DNA of 64,000 bases, taken from positions 141,615-205,614 of the forward strand of contig JAFIGT010000021.1 in assembly GCA_017849585.1 (NCBI GenBank), read 5' to 3'. The notes beneath the pieces were generated by a model, which saw nothing but the letters and a program-made list of their open reading frames with translations, was not told the DNA's origin and did not search any database. The stretch comes from Verrucomicrobium sp. (lineage in GTDB: Bacteria; Verrucomicrobiota; Verrucomicrobiia; Methylacidiphilales; UBA1321). Shown one piece after another: positions 43,671 to 54,333 of this stretch. Within the stretch, counting starts at the first letter, position 1. Each line of letters begins with the position of its first letter. Both the position numbers and the translations under genes were made by a program.

Positions 43671-45049
43671 GAAAGGTAGGAATGGAGAATGCCAATCAAA
43701 CCGAACGCGGGCACGAGATAAATCACGTCGATCTTCACTTTTTGCAAGCCCACGAAGCCAATGATGCTCATGAACAGCACAAATGAATCGATCTGGAACG
43801 AACTGGCGTAACTGCTGGAGCGGCCCATGGTGCTCTCGGTGATTTGCACCGAAGTGAAGAGCGCATGCACGGCGAACCAGACGGCGAGGTTGAGGATCAC
43901 GCCCACCACGGCGGCGGTTACGGCATTGAGCGCGTTCGTCAGGGCGGTGACTCGGCGCATCTTTTCAATATATGGTGCCCCCGCGAAAATAAAGAGAAAC
44001 GATGGCGCAAAGGTCACCCACGTGGTCATGATCGCGCCGAGAATCGCGGCAACGAGGGCGGGCAGATCGCCGGGATTTTGCCACGCACCGACAAAGCCGA
44101 CGAATTGCAATACCATGATCAGCGGGCCGGGTGTGGTCTCCGCGAGGGCGAGGCCATCAAGCATTTGCAGTGGCGAAAGCCATTGGTAGACATCGACCGC
44201 CTGCTGGCCGACATAGGGCAGCACCGCATACGCGCCGCCGAAGGTAATGAGCGCCGCTTTGCTGAAGAAGAGCCCTTCCTTTGTGATGGTATGGCTCCAG
44301 CCGAGAATCCATCCAGCAAGCAGCACAGGCGTTAACCAGACGACAATGCCGAGCGCAATTCGCTGGGCGAGTTGCCTGACGTCTATGTGTCGAGAGGGGA
44401 GCGCTGCCGCCGGTCCTGGAGCTGCCATGGTGGGTGGGTGCGCGCTGCGGTTGTGTTGGAAATGACCCGGAAAGAAATGACCGCCAATCCAGCCGATCAA
44501 CCCCGCGCCGAACACAATGGCGGGGAACGGTGCTTTGAGAAAATAGATGGCGACGAAAGAGAGGCCCGCAATCGCCCACAGCGTACGCGTTTTGAGTGCG
44601 CGTTGGCCGACGCGCAGTACCGCGACGGCGACAATGGCGATGACCGCTGGTTTCAATCCATAGAAGAACGCCGCGATCCAGGCGATCTTGCCGAACGCCA
44701 TGTAAATCCAGCTCAGGGCGAGCAGCAACACCGCCGCGGGGAGCACAAAAAGAATGCCCGCCGCCAGTCCACCGCGTGTGCCGTGCATCAACCAGCCGAT
44801 ATAGGTGGCGAGCTGTTGTGCTTCGGGGCCAGGCAGCAGCATGCAGTAATTCAGCGCGTGGAGGAATCGCTCTTCACTGATCCACTTGCGCTTATCCACG
44901 ATCTCCGTGTGCATGAGCGCGATTTGACCCGAGGGGCCGCCGAAGCTGACGAGTCCCAGCTTAAACCAAAAGCGGAGCGCTTCTTTGAATGTCGGCAGGG
45001 CGACTGGTGAGGGCGTGGGGACTGGAGGCAACTCAGGCGTTGTGGCCAT
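43667..45049 (-). CDS. chrA: Chromate transporter family protein (ChrA, two-domain)
   Basis: A 460-residue inner-membrane protein with two homologous chromate-transport halves. The first has FWFKLGLVSFGGPSGQIALM and LLPGPEAQQLATYIGW; the second has FFSKAALITFGGAYAVLPYV and AETTPGPLIMVLQFVGFVG. About 12 spans are expected. The family exports chromate or sulfate-like anions, but housekeeping members without chromate exposure exist. Its start overlaps the plsC end by 17 nt and its stop overlaps mnmE by 4 nt, so it sits inside a housekeeping operon rather than a resistance island. Confidence 0.92.
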   Translation of the reverse strand: MATTPELPPVPTPSPVALPTFKEALRFWFKLGLVSFGGPSGQIALMHTEIVDKRKWISEERFLHALNYCMLLPGPEAQQLATYIGWLMHGTRGGLAAGILFVLPAAVLLLALSWIYMAFGKIAWIAAFFYGLKPAVIAIVAVAVLRVGQRALKTRTLWAIAGLSFVAIYFLKAPFPAIVFGAGLIGWIGGHFFPGHFQHNRSAHPPTMAAPGPAAALPSRHIDVRQLAQRIALGIVVWLTPVLLAGWILGWSHTITKEGLFFSKAALITFGGAYAVLPYVGQQAVDVYQWLSPLQMLDGLALAETTPGPLIMVLQFVGFVGAWQNPGDLPALVAAILGAIMTTWVTFAPSFLFIFAGAPYIEKMRRVTALTNALNAVTAAVVGVILNLAVWFAVHALFTSVQITESTMGRSSSYASSFQIDSFVLFMSIIGFVGLQKVKIDVIYLVPAFGLIGILHSYLS

Positions 45050-45833
45050 GGTGAACAGGAGGGTGTGGTTTGGAGGGTGAAATCCTCAAGCGTTCGCGCG
45101 AGTCGGCCAGCCGATTGGTAATATCGTGATGCAGCTTGGCGGCTAATTTCTTGCGATCCGTGGCCGGTTCGACGGGACTAAACTGAATGATCGCCTCAAT
45201 GGAGGAATAGCTTAGGAGCTGGAGCAGATGCGGTAGCAGCGTCACATCGCCATACCAGCTCACGCCTTCTGAGCTGCCGGTTTCCTTCACGCGATAGCTG
45301 ATTGTGCAGGGCAGAACGTTCGATTGGATTTCCACGGCGGGTTGCAGCAAACCGGGATGAAACGGCAGCACATGCGTGCCATCGGACGTCGTGCCTTCGA
45401 GGAAAAGTCCCACCGGCACTCCGGCCTCGGCAATCGTGCGGACGCCACTGGTGAGGCGACCCACGTCGCTGCGCTGTTCGCGGTTGATGTAGAGCGTGCC
45501 GCCGCAACGGGTCAGGATTCCGCCCCAGGGCCAATCGCGGATATCGTGTTTGGCGACGAAGATGACCGGTGTTTGCGACGCGATCAGGAACGGGTCGATG
45601 TAGCTCATGTGGTTCGATGCAAGTATCCCCGCCGGGGCGGGATTGCCGATGCGGATGATCTTCAAATTGATCATCCAGCAGATCGCTTTCGAATAGCGGC
45701 TGAGCCAGCGCCCCTGATAACGGATGCGCGCCGCCCCTTTAAGCCAGTTGCCGATCAGGGCGAAGTCCAGAAACGCGGTGACGCTGATGAAGCCGAACAA
45801 CACCAGTCGCGTAATCATCCTTACGAAATTCAT
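45033..45833 (-). CDS. plsC: 1-acyl-sn-glycerol-3-phosphate acyltransferase (PlsC-like)
   Basis: A 266-residue membrane-bound acyltransferase for phosphatidic acid synthesis or a related lysolipid. An N-terminal hydrophobic helix (about residues 5-28) precedes the HX4D catalytic motif ASNHMSYIDP and the phosphate-binding FLEGTTSDG. GGTLYINREQRSDVGRL corresponds to motif II. The C-terminal 25 residues are Pro/His-rich. First gene of the minus-strand operon plsC-chrA-mnmE-pyrD. Confidence 0.9.
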   Translation of the reverse strand: MNFVRMITRLVLFGFISVTAFLDFALIGNWLKGAARIRYQGRWLSRYSKAICWMINLKIIRIGNPAPAGILASNHMSYIDPFLIASQTPVIFVAKHDIRDWPWGGILTRCGGTLYINREQRSDVGRLTSGVRTIAEAGVPVGLFLEGTTSDGTHVLPFHPGLLQPAVEIQSNVLPCTISYRVKETGSSEGVSWYGDVTLLPHLLQLLSYSSIEAIIQFSPVEPATDRKKLAAKLHHDITNRLADSRERLRISPSKPHPPVHHGHNA

Positions 45834-45897
45834 GGCCGGATGGTATCAGTCCTTTGCCACCTGACAAGGCAGGGCTGAGCCCTGCACACAGTTGCGT

Positions 45898-48800
45898 TCA
45901 GGCCTTCAACGCTTTCGCCAGAAATGGACCTGTTACGGACTTCTTGTTCTTCGCGACCTGTTCCGGCGTGCCGGTGGCGATGAGGAGTCCGCCACCATTG
46001 CCGCCCTCGGGACCGAGTTCGATCACATAGTCGGCTTCCGCGAGCACATCGAGATGATGCTCAATGACGACCACGGTATGGTCCGCATCGACGAGTTGAT
46101 GCATCACATCGAGGAGCCGTTTCACATCAGCGAGATGCAATCCGATGGTCGGTTCTTCGAGGAGATAGAGATGATGCGTTTTGCCGAAGCCGGGCATTTT
46201 GAGCCGCTTGTTCACGTTCGTGCCGAGGGAGCGCGAAAGTTCTGCGACGAGCTTGATGCGTTGCGATTCGCCGCCCGAAAGCGTGGGACTGCGCTGGCCG
46301 AGGGTGAGGTAACCGAGCCCGGTGTCGGCGAGAAGTTGGAGGGGACGTTGCAGTCGCGGCACATCGGCAAAGAATAAAGCTGCTTCCTCAATCGTCATGT
46401 CGAGGATGTCGGCGATGCTCTTCTCGTTGTACTTCACCTCGAGCGTTTCCGTGTTGTAACGACGGCTGCGGCACGCTTCGCACGGCACATAGACCGAGGG
46501 CAGGAAATTCATCTCCACTTTGATCGTGCCCTGACCGAGACAGGTCTGGCAACGGCCCGCGCCGCTGTTGAACGAAAACCGGTCACGGCCATACCCGCGC
46601 TGGCGCGCGAGTGGAAGTTGGGCGAAGAGCGAACGGATGTCGTCCATCAAACCGATGTACGTGGCCGGTGTGGAACGCGACGTCTTGCCGATGGGCGATT
46701 GGTCGACCTCGTAGATGGCACTGAAGAGATCGCCGTGATCGACACTTTTCCATGGCCGGGAGGTCTTGGTTGCGGACTCACCGCGTTTGCGCGGGGCAAG
46801 GGCGAGTTTCAGGACGTCGTGCACGAGCGTGGATTTTCCCGCGCCGCTGACGCCGCAGACGGCGATGAGCCGTCCGGCAGGCAGAGCGACATTGAGATTC
46901 TGCAGGTTGTGCGCGTGCGCGCCTTTGACCGTGCACCAGCGGACGGTTTTGTCCAGCGGACGGCGTGCGCCGGAGAGGGGATGCTGCAGCGGTTCGCCGA
47001 GGAGTTGACCGGTGATCGATTTCTTGTTCTTCGCCAGTTGCTGCCACGAACCTTGCGCGACGATGTTTCCTCCGTGCGTACCCGCTCCGGGGCCGAGATC
47101 AATGATATGATCGGCCGCGCGCATTGTGTCTTCGTCGTGCTCCACGATCACGAGCGTGTTGCCGTGATCGCGCAGATCGGAGAGCGAACGGAGCAATTGA
47201 TGGTTGTCACGCGGGTGCAAGCCGATGGTCGGCTCGTCGAGGACGTAGAGCACGCCTTGCAGGCTGGAACCGAGTTGCGCCGCGAGCCGGATGCGTTGCG
47301 ATTCGCCACCGGACAGCGTCGGCGCGGAGCGGTCAAGCGTGAGGTAGCCGAGACCGACCTTCGCGAGGAACGCCAGCCGCTGCTGAATTTCCGGCAGGAT
47401 ATCGCGCGCGATTTCGCCATCGCGTCCGCTGAACGCCACGCCTTTAAACAGTGCGCCAGCTTCGAGGATGGTGAGGGCGCTGATTTCCGGCAGCGTCCAC
47501 GAGGTTTGACTCCGGCCCTTGCCGACGGCGAGCCGCACCGCGCGCGCGATGGGGTTGAGCCGTTGACCGTTGCATACCGTGCAAACGGGAAGTTCTTCCT
47601 CGTGCCATTCGCGGGCGAGTTCCTGCGCCGCTTCGCGTTCGGCGTCGGTTTCGGCGTCGACCTTGACGTGCAGGATCGTGCCGTAACCTTCGCAGGTGGG
47701 ACACCAGCCGTGGGGCGAATTGTACGAAAAGAGCCGCGGATCGAGTTCGTCGAATGACCGGCCCGATCTGGGACAGAAGAGATGTGTGCTGTAGACGTTT
47801 TCGTTTTTCTTCGGATCGAGAGCGAAGAGCGTGCCGCGACCGATTTCGAGCGCAGTCTCGACGAGGCGGCGACGTTCACCCGGTTTTTGCTTGGAGGTAA
47901 GAGTGCCGACAACGAGATCGATCGTATGCTCGCTGTAGCGGTTCAACGCCTTGAACTTATCCGGTGTGATCCATTTGCCATCGACACGCAACATCGTATA
48001 GCCCTTCTTCTGAGCCCACTTTGCAATCTCGGTATGAAAGCCCTTGCGTGCGCGGATTAACGGCGCGAGCAGGGTGAGTTCGCCCGTGCGGCGCGATTTC
48101 TCGATCCATTTAAAAATCTCATCCGAGGTCTGGCGAACCGCCTGCTCGCCGGTTTCCGGATCGTGCGCCGTGCCTAGCTTGGCATAGAGCAGGCGCAGGA
48201 ACTGATGAATCTCCGTGACGGTCGCGATGGTGCTCTTGCGTCCGCCCTGGGTCAGACGTTGTTCGATGGCGACGGCGGGCGGAATGCCGGTGATGGAATC
48301 GACCGCCGGTTTTTCCATCTGCTCGACGAACTGCCGTGCATAGGCATTCAGGCTGTCGAGGTAACGGCGTTGTCCTTCCGCAAAGAGAAGATCAAACGCG
48401 AGCGTCGATTTACCCGAACCGCTCAAGCCGGTCACGACGGTCGTATGGCCGAGATCGATATCGAGTGAAACGTTCTTGAGATTGTGGTGTCGCGCCCCAC
48501 GAATCTGGATGCACTCGGGACGGTTCAAGGTGGCTGTGCGTTTCCGATCGGGACGCGATAGCGCGAGTGCGGACTTGGTCTCGGGAACGCCGAGTTTCTC
48601 GCGCAGGAATCTACCCGTGTAGCTTTTCGCCGCGCGCGTGACCTGTTCCGGGGTGCCCGTCGCGACGACTTCGCCACCGCCGTCACCCGCCTCGGGACCG
48701 AGATCGATCAGCCAGTCGGCACACTTGAGGACATCGAGATTATGCTCGATCACAAGCAGGGAATTACCCTGATCGACGAGTCGCTGCAGCACCGCGACGA

Positions 48801-51471
48801 GGAGCCGGATGTCCTCGAAATGAAGTCCCGTGGTTGGTTCATCGAGAATGAAGAGACGGGTGCTGCCCGACTTGGTTGGCGTGTTTTTCTCCGAGGTCGC
48901 GGCATCGGCAAGATAGCTCAGGAGTTTGATGCGCTGCGCTTCGCCGCCGGAGAGTTGATTGAGCGGTTGGCCGAGGCGCAGGTAATCGAGACCGACTTCA
49001 GTCAGTAGAGCGAGAGCGCGCGCAATCGCGGGATCATCGGGAGCGAAAAAGTCCTGCGCTTCACGCACGGTCATGTTCAGGACGTCGTGAATCGAGCGGT
49101 CGCGGTAGGTGACGTTGAGGATGTGCGGCAGGAACCGTTTGCCTTCGCAGACGGGGCAGGTGACGAAAACATCGGCGAGGAACTGCATTTCGATTCGCTC
49201 GTAACCCATGCCGGAGCAACGCGGACAGCGGCCCGTGCCGCCGTTGAACGAGAAGTCGCCGGGAGTGAGCCCCTGCGCCTGCGCTTTTTCCGTCTCGGAG
49301 AAAAGTTTGCGGATGCGGTCGTAGATGCCGAGATAAAGGGCCGGGTTCGATCGTGGCGTTTTCGAAAGAGGCGATTGATCGACGCGAATCACCTCGGAGA
49401 TGAGCTCGGCATTCTTCAATTCTTTGACTGGCGAGACATCCGAGCCGTCATCGTCTGCTCCGTTGCTATCTGCATTCTTCGCGCCGAGCGTGCGATAGAT
49501 CACGTCATGCACGAGCGTGGATTTTCCGGAGCCACTCACGCCACTGATGCCGACAAAAAGTCCGAGTGGAATATCAAGGTCGAGGTTCGTGATGTTATGC
49601 GCCGAAGCGCCGCGCAGCTTGAGCTGAAACTTGTCATTCACCATGCGCCGTTTCGCCGGAACCGGAACCGTTGTCTCGTTGCGGAGATATTTGCCCGTGA
49701 GCGATTTCTTGTCGCGAATCAGCTCGGGATAACTGCCCGCAAAAACCTTGCTGCCGCCAAGTTCGCCGCGACCGGGGCCGAGGTCGATGATGTGATCGGC
49801 ATTGCGCATGAGCGCTTCCTCGTGCTCCACGACGAGCAACGTGTTGCCGCGATCGCGCAATTGATGAATCACATCCACGAGCTGTTGCGTGTCGCGCGGG
49901 TGCAAGCCGATGCTCGGTTCATCGAGGACGAAGAGCGTGTTCACCAGCGCGTTGCCGAGGCAGGACGTCAGATTTACGCGCTGCACTTCGCCGCCGGACA
50001 GCGTGCGCGTGGGACGGTCGAGCGTGAGGTAGCCGAGGCCGACATCGAGCAGGTACGAAAGCCGCTGCAAGACTTCGCGGCGCAGCATGGCAGATGCTTC
50101 ATCCACCGGTGAGAGTGGCAGCGATTCGATGAACTCCTTCGCGTCGCGCAGTGAAAGCAAATTGATCGCGGCGAGATTCAGCTTGTGATCCGCCGTACCG
50201 ATCTGGAACCGCAACGCTTCGGGCTTGAGGCGCTGGCCGTGGCAGGTCGGGCAGGTGCGATACGCGCGATAGCGGGAAAGGAAGACACGCACATGCATCT
50301 TGTACGTTTTCGTTTCGAGCCACTGGAAGTAACCTTTCACGCCGTACCAACCGCCATTCTCCCAGATGTCCTGCAGCGAGCGACCCTTCGCGAGTTCGCC
50401 CTCGACGATGAACTTTTGGTCCGCCGCGCACAGTTCGTTGAACGGCACATCGAGTGGGATGTCGTTTTTGCGGCAGTGTTTGACCAGATCCTTCTGGCAC
50501 TCGATGGAGAAACCACTTTGCCACGGTTTCACGAGACCTCCGGCAATGGTCAGCGAGCGGTCGGGCAGGGCGCGTTCGTAATCGATCTCGATGGTGCGAC
50601 CGAAGCCGCGACAGACCGGGCAGGCGCCGACGGGATTATTGAATGAGAACAACGCCGGTGACGGTTCGGGAAAAGTCGTGCCGTCGTAGGGGCAGCGCCA
50701 CGTGTTCGCGTAGCGCAAGAACTCGACCTTCGCCGTGGTGCTGAGAAAATGGACGACGCCCTGACCCGAGCGCAAGGCGGTTTCGATTGCTTCCGTGAGC
50801 CGCGTCCGGTTCGCTTCGCTGGCGGCGAGTCGATCCTGAATCACGTACAACTCTGCTGGGGCGAGCGTCTTCGCATCGATTGCGTCATCGGTGCGGAAGA
50901 CGCGTCCTTCGCTCCAGACACGGAGATAGCCTTGCTGTTTCAGCGCAGCGAGGGCGGAGAGGAGTGTCGGCTTTTTCTCGAACGACACGCGGAACGTCAC
51001 GAGCAATTCCTTGTCCTTCCACTCGGTCAGGACGCTCTGCGCGATCTCCTGCGCGGTGTAGGGCTTGATGGCGCGGCCGCAATCGGGGCAGGTGAGTGTC
51101 GCCACGCGCGCGAAGAGCATTTTCAGATAATCCGCGATCTCCGTCATTGTCCCGACTGTGCTGCGGGAGGTTTTTACTGGATTCGCCTGTTCGATCGCGA
51201 TGGCAGGCGGAATGCCCTCGATCGAGTCGAAGTCCGGCTTGTCCATGCGCTCGAGGAATTGGCGCGTGTAGGGCGAGAAGGTTTCCACGTAGCGGCGTTG
51301 CCCCTCCGCGTAGAGCGTGTCGAACGCGAGGGACGATTTGCCCGAGCCGCTCAAGCCGGTGACGACCGTAAGTTGATGATGCGGAATATCGAGGGAAAGA
51401 TTCTTCAGGTTGTGCTGGCGTGCGCCGCGAACCCGGATGCAGTGAGGTTGAGAGGGAAAGACCTTGGACAT
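45898..51471 (-). CDS. uvrA: Double-length UvrA (tandem fusion of two UvrA modules)
   Basis: An 1857-residue protein made of two complete UvrA-like units. Module 1 starts at [19 protein letters not shown]; module 2 restarts at about residue 980 with [19 protein letters not shown]. Four Walker A sites are visible at about residues 36, 641, 1012 and 1537 and four ABC signatures: [32 protein letters not shown]. Each module has the Zn cysteine sets (for example CPRC...CPVC and CQTC...CEAC) and the UvrB/DNA-binding insertions. UvrA recognises DNA damage and loads UvrB; a normal protein is about 950 residues and acts as a dimer, so this is a covalent dimer. I start at ATG 51471 ([10 protein letters not shown]). 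It is divergent from mnmA with 97 nt between. Confidence 0.95.
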   Translation of the reverse strand: MSKVFPSQPHCIRVRGARQHNLKNLSLDIPHHQLTVVTGLSGSGKSSLAFDTLYAEGQRRYVETFSPYTRQFLERMDKPDFDSIEGIPPAIAIEQANPVKTSRSTVGTMTEIADYLKMLFARVATLTCPDCGRAIKPYTAQEIAQSVLTEWKDKELLVTFRVSFEKKPTLLSALAALKQQGYLRVWSEGRVFRTDDAIDAKTLAPAELYVIQDRLAASEANRTRLTEAIETALRSGQGVVHFLSTTAKVEFLRYANTWRCPYDGTTFPEPSPALFSFNNPVGACPVCRGFGRTIEIDYERALPDRSLTIAGGLVKPWQSGFSIECQKDLVKHCRKNDIPLDVPFNELCAADQKFIVEGELAKGRSLQDIWENGGWYGVKGYFQWLETKTYKMHVRVFLSRYRAYRTCPTCHGQRLKPEALRFQIGTADHKLNLAAINLLSLRDAKEFIESLPLSPVDEASAMLRREVLQRLSYLLDVGLGYLTLDRPTRTLSGGEVQRVNLTSCLGNALVNTLFVLDEPSIGLHPRDTQQLVDVIHQLRDRGNTLLVVEHEEALMRNADHIIDLGPGRGELGGSKVFAGSYPELIRDKKSLTGKYLRNETTVPVPAKRRMVNDKFQLKLRGASAHNITNLDLDIPLGLFVGISGVSGSGKSTLVHDVIYRTLGAKNADSNGADDDGSDVSPVKELKNAELISEVIRVDQSPLSKTPRSNPALYLGIYDRIRKLFSETEKAQAQGLTPGDFSFNGGTGRCPRCSGMGYERIEMQFLADVFVTCPVCEGKRFLPHILNVTYRDRSIHDVLNMTVREAQDFFAPDDPAIARALALLTEVGLDYLRLGQPLNQLSGGEAQRIKLLSYLADAATSEKNTPTKSGSTRLFILDEPTTGLHFEDIRLLVAVLQRLVDQGNSLLVIEHNLDVLKCADWLIDLGPEAGDGGGEVVATGTPEQVTRAAKSYTGRFLREKLGVPETKSALALSRPDRKRTATLNRPECIQIRGARHHNLKNVSLDIDLGHTTVVTGLSGSGKSTLAFDLLFAEGQRRYLDSLNAYARQFVEQMEKPAVDSITGIPPAVAIEQRLTQGGRKSTIATVTEIHQFLRLLYAKLGTAHDPETGEQAVRQTSDEIFKWIEKSRRTGELTLLAPLIRARKGFHTEIAKWAQKKGYTMLRVDGKWITPDKFKALNRYSEHTIDLVVGTLTSKQKPGERRRLVETALEIGRGTLFALDPKKNENVYSTHLFCPRSGRSFDELDPRLFSYNSPHGWCPTCEGYGTILHVKVDAETDAEREAAQELAREWHEEELPVCTVCNGQRLNPIARAVRLAVGKGRSQTSWTLPEISALTILEAGALFKGVAFSGRDGEIARDILPEIQQRLAFLAKVGLGYLTLDRSAPTLSGGESQRIRLAAQLGSSLQGVLYVLDEPTIGLHPRDNHQLLRSLSDLRDHGNTLVIVEHDEDTMRAADHIIDLGPGAGTHGGNIVAQGSWQQLAKNKKSITGQLLGEPLQHPLSGARRPLDKTVRWCTVKGAHAHNLQNLNVALPAGRLIAVCGVSGAGKSTLVHDVLKLALAPRKRGESATKTSRPWKSVDHGDLFSAIYEVDQSPIGKTSRSTPATYIGLMDDIRSLFAQLPLARQRGYGRDRFSFNSGAGRCQTCLGQGTIKVEMNFLPSVYVPCEACRSRRYNTETLEVKYNEKSIADILDMTIEEAALFFADVPRLQRPLQLLADTGLGYLTLGQRSPTLSGGESQRIKLVAELSRSLGTNVNKRLKMPGFGKTHHLYLLEEPTIGLHLADVKRLLDVMHQLVDADHTVVVIEHHLDVLAEADYVIELGPEGGNGGGLLIATGTPEQVAKNKKSVTGPFLAKALKA

Positions 51472-51568
51472 GTGTCTTATTATTCTAGCGGGAATTTCCA
51501 AGATGCAATGGGCGACCGTAAAAAACTTGTTGGAAGCCCGGATGTGGGTAAAGTTATTCGATTCCCTT

Positions 51569-52711
51569 ATGGCAGCTACAATCACCCCGAATAAGCGCGT
51601 CCTGCTCGGCATGAGCGGCGGCGTCGACTCCAGCGTCTCCGCCTACCTGCTCAAAGAGCAGGGGTACGAGGTCATCGGCGTGACCATGAAAGTGTGGCCA
51701 CAGGATTGCGTTTCGCGCGCCGAGGACAAATGTTGCGGTCCGCAAGCTGTCGCCGACGCCCGGGCCGTCGCGCATGCGCTCGACATACCGCATTACGTTG
51801 TGGACGAAGCGAACGACTTCGAGAAGATGGTGATCGACTACTTCACGCAGGAGTATCAGCAGGGGCGCACGCCGAACCCGTGTGTCATGTGCAACGAAAA
51901 GCTCAAGTTTGGCAATCTCCAGAACAAAGCGACCGCCCTCGGCGCGTGGTACATTGCGACCGGACACTACGCCCGCATCGAGCACAACGAAAGCGGTCCG
52001 GTGCTCAAGAAGGCGGTCGACGCCCGCAAGGACCAGTCCTATTTCCTTTTCAGTCTGCAACCGGCGCAGCTCAACCGCTCGCTCGTGCCGCTCGGTGGTT
52101 TGACCAAGCCGGAAACCCGCGCCATCGCGAAGAAGATGGGCCTGAAGACCTACGACAAGGAAGACAGCCAGGAGATTTGTTTCGTCCCCGGCAACGACTA
52201 CAAGGACTTCCTGAAGTCCCACCTCGGTGCGAAGGAATTTCATCGCGGCGGTATTTACTATAAAGACGGCACCTATATGGGACCGCACGACGGCGTCGAA
52301 TTTTTCACCGTAGGCCAACGCAAGGGTCTCGGCGGCGGTCACGGTCGCCCGATTTACGTTATCGACATCGATCCCGCCACCAGCAACGTCATCGTCGGCG
52401 AACACGACGACCTGATCCGCCCTGACTGCTTCATCAACCAGACCAACTGGGTGGGTGGTGAACCGACCGAGCCCATCGAGATCACGACCAAGATCCGCTA
52501 CAATTTTCCCGAAGTCCGCGCCCGGTTGCACCCGCTGCCGAATCGTCGCGCGCGCATTGAATTCCTCGAAGCGCAACGCTCGATCAGCCCCGGTCAGGCG
52601 GCGGTTTGTTACGTCGGCGATACCGTCATCGGTGGCGGCTGGATCGAACGCAGCGACCTCGGCATTTCCATTCCTGCCGCGACCCCGGCGAAAACCGAAG
52701 CCAGCGTATGA
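51569..52711 (+). CDS. mnmA: tRNA-specific 2-thiouridylase MnmA
   Basis: A 380-residue enzyme that thiolates uridine-34 of tRNA-Lys, -Glu and -Gln. The PP-loop is GMSGGVDSSVSAYLL, the first catalytic Cys lies in NPCVMCNEKLKF and the second in DSQEICFVPGNDY; GRPIYVIDIDPATSNVIVG begins the C-terminal domain. The start codon ATG at 51569 gives MAATITPNKRVLLGMSGG, the usual length. The stop overlaps the cutA start by 4 nt. Partner of MnmE in wobble modification. Confidence 0.96.
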   Translation: MAATITPNKRVLLGMSGGVDSSVSAYLLKEQGYEVIGVTMKVWPQDCVSRAEDKCCGPQAVADARAVAHALDIPHYVVDEANDFEKMVIDYFTQEYQQGRTPNPCVMCNEKLKFGNLQNKATALGAWYIATGHYARIEHNESGPVLKKAVDARKDQSYFLFSLQPAQLNRSLVPLGGLTKPETRAIAKKMGLKTYDKEDSQEICFVPGNDYKDFLKSHLGAKEFHRGGIYYKDGTYMGPHDGVEFFTVGQRKGLGGGHGRPIYVIDIDPATSNVIVGEHDDLIRPDCFINQTNWVGGEPTEPIEITTKIRYNFPEVRARLHPLPNRRARIEFLEAQRSISPGQAAVCYVGDTVIGGGWIERSDLGISIPAATPAKTEASV

Positions 52712-53031
52712 CCCCTGTGATCGTTCTCGTCACGGCGAGTTCGCTCGACGAAGCGCGGGCGATTGCCCAGGGCGTGCTCGAAGCCAAACTCGCCGCCTGC
52801 GCGAATATCGTTCCCGGCTTGGAGTCCCATTACTGGTGGCAGGGCAAGCTCGAGACCGCTGCAGAATTCCTGCTCCTCATCAAGAGTAGCCGCGAGCAAT
52901 TCGATGCGCTCTCCATTCTCGTGAAGCAACTCCACAGCTACGAATGTCCCGAGGTCGTGGCGCTCGCGCCCGAGGCGGTGGAAGCGAGGTATTTGAAGTG
53001 GTGGCGTGATGAGGTGACATCCGGTAGCTAA
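52708..53031 (+). CDS. cutA: CutA-like divalent-cation tolerance protein
   Basis: A 107-residue trimeric ferredoxin-like protein. The signature VTASSLDEARAIAQGVLEAKLAACANIVPGLESHYWWQGKLE and the later LHSYECPEVVALAPEAVEARYLKWW are typical of CutA. Overlaps mnmA by 4 nt (ATGA). Its molecular role is unresolved even in well-studied organisms; copper tolerance in E. coli is the origin of the name. Confidence 0.92.
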   Translation: MTPVIVLVTASSLDEARAIAQGVLEAKLAACANIVPGLESHYWWQGKLETAAEFLLLIKSSREQFDALSILVKQLHSYECPEVVALAPEAVEARYLKWWRDEVTSGS

Positions 53032-53052
53032 AAAGAGCAAGGGGAGGGGAAT

Positions 53053-53610
53053 ATGAAATGGATTGGGTGGATTTGCTTAGTAGTTTTTACAGTCGGCGGA
53101 GTCTTTAGCCGGGCTGAGTCTAATCCTACTGAAGAGAGGCTTACGCAACTGGCCATCCAGCGGCTCCAGAAAATCTGTGGGAGCGATGTCTCAATTCGTG
53201 TCTACGGACATAGTTTGGAGCTCTCGAAAGGCTTAGTACCGACCGAAGTTGAGGTTAATAAGTATAAAGGCGGAACAGAAAGGAAGAAAGTGATCGCACA
53301 ATGTCCAGGTGACAAAGGATTCTTCATTCGAATGGATATCGCAGATCATTCTTATTCACAGCTCTTGCCCACAGATAATTACATGAATTCTGGATGGTAT
53401 ATTTCACGCAGACCAGATTTTCCCGGATGCATTCAGATCTATTCGGAGATCACGCTCGTAAAAGAAAAGCTTTATGGATTAACATTAATTGCTGCGGGTA
53501 AGGATGTGGATTTGCCATCAACCGAAGCACTTGTCGGAAAGGTTGCGACGGCTATCACGACAACCGAGGACGGTATTTCATTTTGCGATGCCCTGTTAGC
53601 TCCTAAATAA
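53053..53610 (+). CDS. Secreted hypothetical protein, low GC
   Basis: A 185-residue protein with a signal peptide (MKWIGWICLVVFTVGGVFSRA, likely cleaved after the SRA). GGGGAGGGGAAT lies before the ATG. The mature protein has two Cys at about positions 42 and 84 and a third near the C-terminus (SFCDALL). No family is recognised. GC content is visibly lower than in the flanking cutA and elbB genes, and the spacing to cutA is short (21 nt), so it might be cotranscribed despite the foreign look. Confidence 0.62.
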   Translation: MKWIGWICLVVFTVGGVFSRAESNPTEERLTQLAIQRLQKICGSDVSIRVYGHSLELSKGLVPTEVEVNKYKGGTERKKVIAQCPGDKGFFIRMDIADHSYSQLLPTDNYMNSGWYISRRPDFPGCIQIYSEITLVKEKLYGLTLIAAGKDVDLPSTEALVGKVATAITTTEDGISFCDALLAPK

Positions 53611-53665
53611 GCTCCAATTCGATAGTTTTTTTGACGTCCACACCCCGGACCTGTAAACTTCCCCT

Positions 53666-54322
53666 ATGAAGAAAATCGCGGTCATCCTCTCGGGTTGCGG
53701 AGTCTACGACGGAGCGGAAATTCATGAGTCGGTGCTGGTCCTTCTGGCGCTCGACCGCGCTGGCGTGCAGGCCGTGTGCGCCGCGCCGGACTGCGAACAG
53801 CTTCACGTCATCAATCACGCATCGGGCGAGCCCGTTCCCGCCGAAAAACGTTTCGTCCTCATCGAATCCGCCCGCATCGCGCGCGGCCAGATACAGGCCG
53901 TCCGCAAGCTCGATGTCGACGCCATCGATGCGGTCATTCTTCCCGGCGGTTTTGGCGCGGCCAAGAACATCTCCAATTTTGCCGTCAAAGGCGAGCAAGC
54001 GACCGTGAACAAGGAAGTCGCCGAGTTCCTGATCAGCGCCCAGCAAGCGGGCAAGCCGATTGGCTTCGCCTGCATCGCCCCCGCCATCGCGGCGCAACTC
54101 TTCGGCTCGCAAGGCGTCCGCTTCACCATCGGCAACGACGCCGCGACCGCGCAAGCCCTGCAGACGTGGGGCGGTCAGCACATCAACTGCGCCGTCGACA
54201 ACATCATCGTCGACACCAAGCTCAAGATCGTCACTACCCCCGCCTACATGCTCGCCGGTCGCATCACCGAAGCCGAAGCGGGGATCAACAAGATGGTCGC
54301 GGAAGTCCTGAAGCTGGCGTAA
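53666..54322 (+). CDS. elbB: ElbB/ES1-family glyoxalase-like protein
   Basis: A 218-residue protein of the DJ-1/PfpI superfamily, ElbB/ES1 branch. The family features are VILSGCGVYDGAEIHESV at residues 6-23, DAVILPGGFGAAKNISNFA, and the nucleophile Cys in PIGFACIAPAIAA. E. coli ElbB shows glyoxalase activity and has been linked to isoprenoid metabolism in name only. It has an independent start with no overlap and ends 11 nt before the convergent DUF2167 gene. Confidence 0.92.
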   Translation: MKKIAVILSGCGVYDGAEIHESVLVLLALDRAGVQAVCAAPDCEQLHVINHASGEPVPAEKRFVLIESARIARGQIQAVRKLDVDAIDAVILPGGFGAAKNISNFAVKGEQATVNKEVAEFLISAQQAGKPIGFACIAPAIAAQLFGSQGVRFTIGNDAATAQALQTWGGQHINCAVDNIIVDTKLKIVTTPAYMLAGRITEAEAGINKMVAEVLKLA

Positions 54323-54333
54323 ATCGCCAGCTC

